DNA of 64,000 nucleotides, taken from contig JALBUN010000009.1 of NCBI GenBank assembly GCA_025174535.1, positions 744,001 to 808,000 on the forward strand. Reading direction: 5' to 3'. Origin of the DNA: Cantharellus purpuraceus. Taxonomy: Eukaryota > Basidiomycota > Agaricomycetes > Cantharellales > Hydnaceae. The notes below the pieces were generated by a model. It was not told where the DNA came from and did no database searches. It worked only from the letters and a program-made list of their open reading frames with translations. Numbering within the stretch: position 1 is the first letter of the stretch; each line of letters begins with the position of its first letter. This document shows positions 20,802 through 31,692 of the stretch, in pieces. The position numbers were made by a program, and so were the translations under genes.

Positions 20802-21640
20802 ACTTGAGAGAACTTTTGTGAGTAATCACGGTTGTGATCACTAATGTACTATAGATGATCTTAATCCCTTCACCGTATGAGGTGTGGCAGTCTATGAACT
20901 TTGTACAGCCGTCTACAAACAAGCGTCCGAGGGCTACTCTCGGATCCACTAGATCGCTGATATTTACTACAAAAAATTGTGAGTGAGCAGATGGTACGTA
21001 TGTCTAAATATACCTGAGCCCTTGAATCCTCAGTATATCTGTATACTATAGATTACAATGTCGGCCTTAGTGCTCCAAGAAATGGAAAGGATGGAAATTT
21101 CCTCGAATGAGTACAGGAGGATGCTTTTGACTCGGACATTAATGTTACCTGGTCAAACGATCGATGATCAGCCAATTGATAATAACGACTTGCTGACTTT
21201 TTGGTCCACCTCCAATCACTGGGGAGCATTTTATTTCTTGCTATAGTGACTAAATCACTTCAAAACGATGGATCGCAGCAAATCACGAGGTCAAATCCTG
21301 GGACCACACAATAACTATATATAGCTTTCGAAGGTATAGCAACCATTTTCTCCAATTCTCACAATGTCTTGCGCTGGTTGGTCTATTGTATATATGCATT
21401 TGAGACCGATTATGTAATTTGGGAGCACCGGTGAATAGGCATCGGATTTCCAATTATCAACACGCAGTCAACTACATACACAAATCATTTTAACGCATGA
21501 TCAGGTGAGTCTACCGAAGACTGTCTGCATTAAATCAACAGAAACCAAGGCTATAGCCTTGGTCCCTGGACTACATCGGGACCTGTACCTGTAACACTTG
21601 GAGAATTTTTGGCCTAATGGGTCACGGTAATGTATTTACC
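20802..21640. other. No gene seen
   Basis: About 840 bp between the copia element and the esterase promoter. A 62-codon open frame at 21058-21246 has no recognisable domain and no partner exon, so I do not call it. Confidence 0.4.
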
Positions 21641-21666
21641 GACATGAAGATCCAGAAATGAGACGC

Positions 21667-21672
21667 TATATA
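21667..21672 (+). promoter_or_regulatory. TATA box of esterase 1
   Basis: TATATA 43 bp before ATG 21715, inside a block (about 21640-21714) that is also conserved before the second esterase, including the word GACATGAAGATCCAGAA. Confidence 0.5.
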
Positions 21673-21714
21673 GAGCCCAGAGCACTTACGTGAACCTCGT
21701 TCAAGGAATCCAAG

Positions 21715-23827
21715 ATGAAGCCCAGTTTCACGCTCGGTGTTCTGAGTAAATTCATTATTTTTGCGTCTTGCTCTGTCTCGCTGAAGAATGCTCCTATCAT
21801 CAAAACATCATCTGGCGTCCTAAGGGGCGTAGAACAAGATGGAGGTGAGAATAGCTTATTACGATGACGTGGTATACATCGCTGATACCCACAAGTCATC
21901 TCATTCAAGGGGATTGTATGGTCATCGTCATCTATGGATGTGTTGCATACTTAGCATTTGCTTTTCTTGTTAAGCCATTTGGCCAGCCACCCGTGGGAGC
22001 TCTTCGTTGGGAGCCTCCAAAGCCATTCTTTTCGCAAGAAACCCACGATGCCACTGCATTAGGCCCCTCTTGTTTCCAGCAATTCGCATTTGCTACCCAG
22101 AACGCCGCTGAGTCTTTATTCAATACTCCGCCTCCACCTGGTGAGAGTGAGGATTGCCTTTTTCTGTAAGTAATGGGGTCTTGCACGAAGAAGTGGAATT
22201 GGTATAATTCACAGGAACGTGTGGGCACCGGCTCAGACTCAAGGTAAAACAAAACCCGTCGTCGTCTGGTGTAAGCTCTCAGCCCACATCCATCCCGCAA
22301 GTTTACTGATGCGATTCGTCATAGTCTATGGTGGATCTCTTGCATTTGGCACAGCATCAATACCCTTGTACGATGGGGTAACAACTTCATCAATTTCAAG
22401 TCACCTGTCAAGTCTCACTGTTGGTCATCTAGACAAGCTTCGCAAAGAACCAAGACATTGTGATCGTGACTACAAACTACCGTACTAATGCATTTGGCTT
22501 CCCTGGTAGCGAAGAGCTATTCCCTCACCAGGAAAATCTCGGTTTCATGGATCAGGATCTTGCGTTACATTGGGTCCAGGACAACATCGCCGCCTTTGGC
22601 GGTGACCCGAAGAAGGTTACCATCATGGCATGTCTTTTTACTGACCCGATGAATACCTCTTTTTTAACACTGTGTGTATAGGGAGAAAGCGCTGGTTCTG
22701 AATCTGTCGCACAATTGCTACAAAGACACGCCAAAAATACACCATTCCGCGCTGCCATCATGCAGTCTGGGACAGCCACATGCATGTCTACGATCCCCAA
22801 ATTCAAGTCGTTTGATGTCATGGCTAAAGCTGTCAACTGCTCTCAGTCACCAGGTACAGCAAGACTCGCCTGTCTGAAGGCTGTGCCAGGGGATGCGATT
22901 CGTGCATGGGCAAACGGACCCCAAGGCCTCGCCTTCGAGCCAATAGTCGACAAGTACGTATGCACGATATGAGTTTTTAACCGAATGTGCCTCTGAGAAA
23001 CAGGTATTGTAGTGCTACGGTATTTGCTAACCCCATCCAGCGCATCAAAGAGAAGCAAACGGCCCGTGTTCCCATTCTCAATGGTGCAAATCAGGATGAC
23101 GGCACTCTGTTCACAGTGGGACAGGCATCCTTACTTGATTTCCTGAACGGAATGTTCGGCTCCCTTGTTTCTGTTGATCAAGTTCGATCCACATATCCCG
23201 CACTCAACGACACAGAGATCATTCCTGCAGTGTTCCGTGATGTTGATTTTCTTTGGTGTGCAACAAGCATCTATCTTTAAAGAAAAAGTCATGCGTGCTA
23301 AAACCGGCTCTAGCCCAGCCCAGCTCACTACAAGCGCATATGTCGAGTCCGGAGAGAAGAATGTTTTCCGCTACATGTATGGTGAGCGATGTTGAGCTTT
23401 GATGTTATTACACACAAATTATATCCATAAAAGGTGCGGTCTTCAGGGATCTTCAACTATTCCCTGGGGCGGGGGCATGGCATACATCAGAGAGTTAGTC
23501 GTTTGCCTCTTCCCTCCATTCACCGCCAAGTCTAACCACATTCGCCTAGTCGGAGAGATTTTTGGCACATTCAATGCAACCACAGCAACTCCTGCACAAA
23601 AAACGCTGTCTCGCACCATGCAGACTGTATGGTCAAACTTCATAAAGGACCCCACTACCCCTCCTGCGCCCAATTGGCAGAGATTCGTCCCAGGAAACAG
23701 CACCGATACCCTTGCCAAGCTAGCGTATCAGGGGAATGTTAATCTGGGAAATGTCGTGCAGCCTGTTCTGGCCGGTCTTGGTGATGGTCCATGCAATATG
23801 ATTTGGAATGCCTTCCTTGAGTTTTAA
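21715..23827 (+). CDS. Secreted type-B carboxylesterase/lipase 1
   Basis: Predicted 521-residue alpha/beta-hydrolase of the carboxylesterase type B family, hydrolysing carboxylic esters. Exons: 21715-21844, 21896-21915, 21975-22165, 22215-22270, 22325-22377, 22433-22627, 22682-22953, 23013-23255, 23314-23381, 23434-23493, 23550-23827; every junction keeps frame. The N-terminus is a signal peptide, so it is probably secreted. Motifs: GIPFGQPPVGALRW, SEDCLFLNVW, oxyanion-region WFYGG, nucleophile GESAG (Ser218), acid in NQDDGT (Asp335, where lipases of this family usually have Glu), His426 in AWHTSE. Intron 6 begins GC (ATG|GCATGT) and directly precedes the nucleophile elbow. Tandem paralogue at 25254. 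The natural substrate cannot be told. Confidence 0.85.
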
Positions 23828-25200
23828 TTATTCGATATTGCCATCACAGTCCAGTGTAATCCAGGATGCGTGTACTGTAGCTTTGCATATGCCCAGAAGA
23901 ATACTTTCAAAACCACAGAGCTCTGGATGCAGGTCCATTCTCCTGCTAACGCAACGGTCACTGGAATATACAAGCTGGAAGAAATTGAGGTCGAAAATGA
24001 GTTCTCTTGGACTTGTGTTCGCAAGACTGTGCACCCCAAACAGTTCCATACTCGCAATATGAGATATTCAATCCTAGTACTGTCAATTCCTCAAAGCAGG
24101 CATCCCAGAAGCTAGGCAATAAAATCCTTTGTGGTGCTATACTGTCTGGTTATCCTTCAGTTTCAATTACCACCAGCAAGGGACTCAAATTATTGTGCGC
24201 CGACTGTAGACTTTAGACCAGTCTGTCAATATTTATGGTATCATGTGTTATCATTGAAGCGAGGAAACTAGGTCTGGCAATACATATCAGTCTTGAAGGA
24301 AGATGTTTAGTGTCCGCCTGAGATTGAAGGACAGTTTGCGCAGTAATTATCTTGGATGTTGCTCATTCCGATCTGCATGCATCGCTGCGCATCATCTGCA
24401 TTGAGATACGATTACTAAGCCCAAGCAAGGCAAAAAAACTCCGCGCAATCTCAGACTCAGACACATTCAAATGCGATGATCAATGGTTGACGATCACCTT
24501 CCTTATGCGTTCCAATATATGTCTTGCTGGTATTGTAGCACCTGCAATATATTCACTTTCAAAGCACAAATCCATAGCTGCCGGAAGCGACAGCCCCTTC
24601 CTGCTCGTCTTTGTAAGATGAACTAGTTTCATAGCCCCTCGGCACATTGAATATTTGACTTCCCCACGTTGTCTCGCTGACACATCACTGATCTGAACGC
24701 ACGTCTTTCAACTGAAGCTTCTCAGTGACATATCTGTGATTGTCAATGTCGTTCCTGTTAGTCAGTGGCTTCATCAATGGAATTTTGATTGGGTTAACTG
24801 ACCGCAGCAGTTGTTCCTGTTGAAATAGTTAAGCGTAGAGGAAGCTATGAAATGAAAGACTCAGTCTCGATAGTACGAAGACTTATATTATTCATCTAAC
24901 CTATGAAATGAGAGACTAGAAAGGAATGTTAGAAAATAACTTGAACCAAGGGAGTGACTGTAGTACGAACCTCAGTCCCAATAGTACGAAGACTGAGGGA
25001 AAACTCTACTAAGAAAATTTCTATCATTATATACCTGTTCGGCGCCATATCCATAAACGGTTAGTGCAACTGCAACTAACTGTGTAAGCTTGTGGACCGC
25101 CGTGGACCCAACAGAACAAGCAATCGCATTCCTTCCAACAGTTCCGGGGTCATTGTATATTTCAATGATGGATTTACTGACATGAAGATCCAGAACGCGA
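23828..25200. other. Intergenic spacer between the esterases
   Basis: No coding potential recognised. A 24-bp word (CTCAGTC.C.ATAGTACGAAGACT) occurs twice at 24860-24883 and 24971-24994. The last part approaching 25200 is homologous to the promoter of esterase 1. Confidence 0.4.
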
Positions 25201-25203
25201 CAC

Positions 25204-25210
25204 TATATAT
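25204..25210 (+). promoter_or_regulatory. TATA box of esterase 2
   Basis: TATATAT 44 bp before ATG 25254, in the block shared with the first esterase promoter. Confidence 0.5.
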
Positions 25211-25253
25211 TGGGCTAACTGCAATCTCATGAACCTTATTCAAGGAACTCGGG

Positions 25254-27355
25254 ATGAAAGCCACCCTCGCTTTCGCTCTTCTGAGCAATCTTATCATATA
25301 TTCGTCATGCTCTTTGAATAGTGCTCCTGTTGTCAATACAACATCAGGCTCTCTAAGGGGTGCCGAAAGAGACGGAGGTGAGACAATGCTTACCCATGGG
25401 CATTGTATACTTTGCTGACCCCAACTAGTCATCTCTTTCAAAGGAATTGTATGGTCATTATCGCCCTGGAAATTGTTGGATACTAAATTGCCTTCTCTCA
25501 CAAAGCCATTTGGCCAGCCACCCTTGGGAGCTCTTCGCTGGGAGCCCCCAAAACCATTCTTGTCCCAGGCAACCCGTGACGCAACTGCATTCAGCCCCTC
25601 ATGTATCCAGCAGATCCCACTTGGATTCCAGATCCTGTCGAATAATACTACTGCTCCAACTGGTGAGAGCGAGGACTGCCTCTTTCTGTAAGCAATGGGA
25701 CCTTGAGGAATGAACGAGAATGGTATAATGCAAATAATTCACAGGAACGTGTGGATACCAGCCCAGACTCAAGGTCAACAAAAGCCTGTCGTTGTCTGGT
25801 GTAAGCTCAAATTGCGCATTCATGTTCCTCAATTCTCCTCACCCGATTCATCGCAGACCATGGCGGAGCGTTTGCCTTAGGCACAGCCTCTGTACCAGAA
25901 TTCGATGGGGTAACAAGTCCATCAACGTCAACTATCTGTTAGGTCTGACCGTTGCTCACCTAGACAAGCTTTGCAAAGAATCAAGACATTGTGATCGTAA
26001 CTACAAACTACCGTACTAATGCATTTGGCTTTCCGGGTGGCGAGGAACTATTCCCTGGCAAGGAGAATCTTGGTTTTATGGATCAGGATCTTGCGCTGCA
26101 ATGGGTCCAAGACAACATTGCAGCTTTTGGCGGCGACCCGAAGAAAGTCACCATCATGGCATGTCCTATCCTTTGAGCCAATGATGTCTATATTTCAGAC
26201 ACTGCATTGATGTTTAGGGACAAAGCGCTGGTGCTATATCAATAGCCCAACTACTACAAAAATACGCGCACAACGCCCCATTCCGTGCTGCGATCATGCA
26301 GTCTGGGACAGCCACATCCATGTCCCCAATCCCCAATTTTACGTCTTTTGATGCCATGGCTAAAGCTGTCAACTGCTCTCAGTCACCAGGTGCAGAAAGA
26401 CTCGCTTGTCTGAAAGCCGTGCCGGAGGACGCGATTCGCGCATGGGAAAACGGACCCCAAGGTCTCGCCTTCGAGCCGATGGTCGACAAGTACGTACAGA
26501 AATACATATTCTTAATCGAGCATGTCTCTTAGAGACATGTGCTAGTGTTACAATGTTCGCCGATCCTTTTCAACGTATCAAAGAGAAGAAGACAGCCCGT
26601 GTTCCCATTCTCAATGGTGCAAATCAAGATGATGGCACTCTGTTTACAGTGGGACAGATGTCCTTACCCAATTTCCTGCGAGGGATTTTCGGCTCGGCCA
26701 TCTCTGCTGATCAAGTTCGAGTTGCATACCCCGCACTCAACGACACACAGATTATTCCAACGGTGTTCCGTGACTTTGTTTTTCTTTGGTGCGCACCAAA
26801 CATCTCTTTATGACGGCATCGTGTGCTAAGACCAGTTCCAAGCCCTGCTCAGCTCACTACTAGTGCATATGTTGAGTCTGGAGAGCCACATGTTTTCCGC
26901 TACATGTATGGTTAGTGGTACCGAGTTTTTGATGTTATTCCCAGGTTGAATTGATCCATGAAAGGTCCGGTCTTTGCGGATCTTCAAATATTCCCCGGGG
27001 CAGGGGCCTGGCATACATCAGAGAGTCAGTCATTGACAATCAGCCCCTGGCTCTCGTCAAAATTTACGTTTACGTAGTCCCAGAGATCTTCGGCACATTT
27101 AACGCAGCCACAGCAACTGCAGCCGAGAAGACGCTCTCTCATACCATGCAGACAGTGTGGTCAAACTTTATTAAGGACCCCACTACCCCTCCCGCACCCA
27201 ATTGGCAGCAATTCGTCCCAGGAAATAACACCAACACTCTTGCCAAGCTAGCGTATCATGGGAATGTTGATATAGGGAATGTCGTGCAGCTTGCCCCGGC
27301 CGGCCTTGATGATGGTCCATGCAACATGATTTGGAACGCCCTCCTTGATTTCTAA
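25254..27355 (+). CDS. Secreted type-B carboxylesterase/lipase 2 (tandem paralogue)
   Basis: 516-residue paralogue with the same eleven-exon plan: 25254-25377, 25429-25448, 25506-25687, 25745-25800, 25857-25909, 25964-26158, 26218-26489, 26546-26788, 26843-26910, 26965-27024, 27078-27355, all in frame. Signal peptide [18 protein letters not shown]. Motifs: WYHGGAF (oxyanion His-Gly-Gly), nucleophile GQSAG (Ser213), NQDDGT (Asp330), AWHTSE (His421). The oxyanion motif is more classical than the WFYGG of copy 1. The GC-AG intron before the nucleophile and the 20-nt second exon are conserved, so both predate the duplication. Probably extracellular ester hydrolysis. Confidence 0.85.
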
Positions 27356-29052
27356 GTATTTATTATTGCCTTTATCACAGCCCACTGGGACCGGGTTCTT
27401 GGACAATAACCCTGTTTTATTCAATATTCAATGTTGCCTCTTTTAGAGCCCACTATAGGACTAAATTCTGTGCTCGTCCTTGATATCTAATTATTCACGA
27501 TCCAGACTTACCTTCATTACGTCCCGGCGTAGGTAGATATCCCATGGAGAAATACCTACCATAGGTACATGAAGTGAGCTTGGATACTGTGGCTGACGTC
27601 GATCGGAATTAGGAATCGAAATCATAGGTGGAGGCTACAGAGTGCAGGCTGATTGATTGATCATTCTCAACACCCTGGCATTTCGAAACTTGCACATGAA
27701 AGGGAGAGTCGCCGGATCCACGTCAGTGCTTCTATTAATGTTATAAATGCCGCGACCTTTGGAGCTGCGCGTTCCAGTGTACGCCGGAGGAGAACGGTCG
27801 AATGGTGAGCAGATGATCTGGCACTACGCAACTCTAGAGAAGGTGTGGTACATGCAGCTGCCCATCCTACCATTGTCCACAAAAGGTGCATACATACTGA
27901 TGCGGCGTTGATTAACACTGGTGCGTATGAACCAAATGCACGTTCAAGGAGTCGCAATTAGCATATGGATTTCCTGAACAATATAAGCATAAGCGTAATT
28001 CATGGCCCACATATCTTATAGTGACACCAAAAGTAATATTATTTGTTGCTAAAACCGCACCAAACCCGCTGAATGTCGCCATCTTGCTAGAAAAGCCAAG
28101 GTTGAGTATACGACGGTCACGAGAGTGCGGGTCTGGGGTTTCCCTCAGAGATACTTCCGGACGCATGCTCACATGTGGAGTCTGCAGCCAGACTGAATAG
28201 GATAGTGACAGTTCCGGTATGGTGCCCAAGTGCCTAAAAATCACATGTGAATGTCTTGCCCAGAGCCGCCAAACTTATTGCTTACTTATCGAGGACCTTC
28301 GTCAGAAACGATCGTCTCCCTGAACTTATTGACCACACTAACAATGACCACGTCGTCCGAGGGTCGGGAGCGATATTTGCGTTACGACACTAACAGATTC
28401 GAGGCCACGCACAAGTTCATCTGCAGCGCATTGAAAGGACGTTTGGAAATGCGGGAGTGGCCAATGTTTCAAGTGCAAGAGCTGTGCTCTTATATAGGTT
28501 TTCGTCTCAATTGACAAATACGCATTCCCTCGTAGATATCAGGAATTGGACCAACACAAGGACAATTGTGCGCGTGGTGAAGGACTTGCATTTGTGTTGG
28601 AAAGACGTATTGAAACAATGCTCGATCTTCTGCAATTTTGATAATCATTCGCTCCTCTCGTGTGGAAAAATATTGCAAGAGGATGGATGATGACTTGTCA
28701 TTTAATAATCTTCTTGACTCTAGTCACTGTAAAAGTATGAATAGACAGACTCTATATGTTGACCACGATGACCTGTTGAGTACACACTTGCAGCACCATG
28801 CGACCCTTCTAGTCCTCCAAAGAAATCAGGCCGTCTGGCCGTCATTAGGTCTTGATCTTAGAACCATGTCATCGCGTCCAGCTGGCACAGAGCAAGTGCG
28901 TCTCAGTCACGTACTGTAACGGGCATGACGCATCACGTGACTCTGTTGGCACCGCCCACAACCGCCTCTTCACCTTCGCAGCCCGTCAAGCGCAGCGAAG
29001 AGGTCAAACTGTCTAAACAGAGTCCAGGTGGACGCACCATATCACCGTAGCC
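27356..29052. other. No gene recognised
   Basis: About 1.7 kb. Short frames on both strands (for example 28251-28514) show no conserved motif or coherent exon chain. The last 100 bp is presumably the promoter of the SNARE gene. Confidence 0.4.
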
Positions 29053-29973
29053 ATGTCGTCCTCCCTCCCTCGATTGACATCGCTCTCAACCCAGACGCTT
29101 ACACTGCTTCTGGAACGGCAGCGTTTACAATCGCTCTCGGGTTCTGCGGAATCTTCGGTGTCGCTGCCATCATCTTCACTCGCGCAGATTACACGAAATA
29201 TGACTCACCTACGTGTGGGAATACATGAGTTGGAAGAGCAGCAACGGCAGCGCGGTAGTGCCAATGTGGAGGCGAGTAAGTTATTACGGGAACAATTTGA
29301 GAGGATGAGGGAAATGATGGGTGGAGATAAGGATATAGTCGAACCGTGAGAACCTGCTTTCTCTTCTCTGAGATTTCATCCTTGTTGACTGACTGACTTA
29401 CGTTGCAAAGACTGCAACCATTACCACCTATAGTTCCGCAGAAAGACGAGTATGAGTCTAGGAATGAACTGAATCCTATGGTTACACCCTACAAAGATGA
29501 CCCAGATGCTGCGCGTCCGTACGGTGATGATGCGGCCACACAACCATTTGATTCGGCAGAGATGTTGGAAAGTCAACGGTTGATGATGCAAGGTAAACCA
29601 CGCCCGGTATTGACATGAGCTGTTTCTGACCACAATGTCATACTCTCCCAGACCAAGATACTCATCTCGATTCACTCCATTTGTCTTTGACAAGACAGCA
29701 TTCGCTATCGCAAGAATTATCTTCAGAGTTGGACGTTCAGGCTGGACTATTGACAGAATTAGACACCGATGTTGACAACACAACATCCCGTCTAGCGCGG
29801 GCTCGAAGAGGGCTAGACAAGGTTGGGAGAGGCCTTGGAGCAAATGGTCAGTCAACCATCGTTTTCGAGTTTATCACATCTGAATGAAATTTCTGTCGAA
29901 CGCAGGATCAACCGTGACAATTGCTGTGCTAATACTCGTCCTTCTCATCCTTATTATCGTTTTCAAGACATAA
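29053..29973 (+). CDS. Syntaxin-8-like Qc-SNARE
   Basis: 245-residue tail-anchored t-SNARE that would take part in endosome/vacuole membrane fusion. Exons 29053-29345, 29411-29592, 29652-29846, 29906-29973, in frame. The N-terminal half is helical and polar; residues about 159-215 form one SNARE heptad motif with central Gln188 in ELDVQAGLL, which aligns with the zero-layer Gln of syntaxin 8 and syntaxin 6. The last exon encodes a C-terminal hydrophobic anchor (VLILVLLILIIVF) followed by K-T-stop, typical of tail-anchored proteins. The start MSSSLPRL is the first ATG of the frame. Tlg1-like identity is possible; Syn8-like fits better. Confidence 0.8.
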
Positions 29974-31160
29974 TTTATCTCAATTGTGGAATATTTGCAG
30001 ATTGACGACACTTTCTCGCTATATTGATTCTCGCTATATTGATAACTCGTTGGTCGACCGCATCGTAATGAAACCTTCATTTATTTCGGATAAGCCGGGG
30101 CTTCGTAGTGTTTGAATTTTATTCAGGTTTGACATGCAACAAGAAGATATGAAGGATTCGCACACGAAATCACCAAGGTGCCACTTGGAGCATGATATAC
30201 GTATGACCTACTGTGAATGATTCGACGGCAGAAGGAATGCAGCCAGTGTCTTTCTGAGCGATGGGATCAGAATTTCATCCTTGTAAGAAAATAGAATCCA
30301 CGAAATACTTGCATAACGTCAGATTCAATATGTAGCAGTCGGGTACTAGTTCATACTAGTGGTCGTAGTAGTAGCATTCCTTCCCATTTACATTAGTACA
30401 TCACTAAAACCAGACTTCCGGGTTATGTAAAGCTGCGGTCAAAAACTTCAACAATTATAACCATTCCAGACAAGGAGTTCCCTATAGCCTGAATATTTTT
30501 TTTTTCTTTTCTATAAAATTCTCTCCATATTTCGAACCATTGGTCCCCAGATAAACAATAAGAATTACATAAGAGCACATCTTTGTACATTGCAGTCATG
30601 ATGTGGCATACCCCGAACGTTCACATATGGGTACCCTTGTCATATAACCATCATGAGTATTATAATTGGCACAAATACTGAGCTAAATCTTTGGCTTTTG
30701 CTATTCCATAAGGCCGACGGAGATCATCACGAGCGCTGTCACCTTTCATCGTGAGGCATCTCGCGGACCGCAGGGACATATTCTTCCAACATGTGCGGTA
30801 GATAGGTGACCACGCTGTAGACTTCGAATCAATAAGGACTGGTGTCAAACGGATGATTGATGCTCGGTTGTACGGCAAGGATTCAAAGCTAAAGGTTGTT
30901 TGAGGCCTAATATATGACACTCAGGATAAAAGTGATCTCAACCTCAGTCTATCCTCAGACATAGTATTTTATAAATGACTCTGAAATTCGACACATGAAG
31001 CTTCAATCGCCTTGCGATGCCAACGGTTCACTGCGGAGCCGAGAGCGTAGAGAGTTTTGCATGCGTGAACAGGAGGACGCTGATATTCTTTACGCATACC
31101 TAAACGCACATAGGGATTCGTTTTCATTCAAGACACTTCGCTCAATCGACATCCCACGGA
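29974..31160. other. No gene recognised
   Basis: About 1.2 kb downstream of the SNARE gene. A minus-strand frame at 30660-30920 lacks recognisable motifs. Confidence 0.4.
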
Positions 31161-31692
31161 ATGAAGTCTAGCCTCGCATCTTCCGTACGTTATTTCTTAC
31201 TTTCCTCCCCCTATGTACCATGTATCACAGAAAAATTAATCATCCCAGACGCATGGATTCGAAACCCGGGACAGATTTGTAGACGCTGCACTGACGGCTC
31301 GATGCTCATCTTCCCACACGCCGAACTCATACATCACACCAACAGTGGCATCAATGGGGGAGTCTCTAGCCTCCTTCCCCAATCTTCTCCCACTCCAAGG
31401 TCACCGCAGTGAGTACCTCTATTGCCCTAACATCATCGCCATCGGAAACTGCCCTGAGGTGCCCAAGATCGAATTTCTGGCTGGCCCCCCTCCTCAACGC
31501 AACGCAATACGAGCCACACGAGCTGATATAGTGCTGATCTTGGTGTCACTCGACAAGCTTTTGGAGAGATCAAGGATGCGGGGCCGTTCTCTCCGGATGG
31601 GGTTGTGGAATTGCCGACGTCGCATTCTGTGGCGTGTGCAGACTACGTTAATGGACAGTGTCAATTTCCTTGAGGTTTTGTTGGGTTTGTAG
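31161..31692 (+). pseudogene. Class II peroxidase relic
   Basis: Pieces match the intact peroxidase at 34867-36303 in order but in different frames: [13 protein letters not shown] (compare [13 protein letters not shown]), then AIGNCPEVPKIEFLAGPP (compare [19 protein letters not shown]), then DAGPFSPDGVVELPTSHS, which still holds the proximal-haem His, then ACADYV. A frameshift separates the first two pieces, the distal-His exon is not recognisable, and the frame stops soon after the proximal His. The ATG at 31161 (MKSSLASS) may be the remnant of a signal peptide. Same strand as the functional gene, 3.2 kb upstream. Confidence 0.75.

Noticed and set aside
23221..26842. Shared frameshift in both esterases after DVDFL/DFVFL
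   Set aside because: An intron of about 54-58 bp (23256-23313; 26789-26842) with a CTAA branch-like site restores F-L-C-P-A-Q in both copies, so there is no lesion.
30660..30920. Minus-strand 86-codon frame
   Set aside because: No family motif, no partner exons, and composition like the surrounding spacer.
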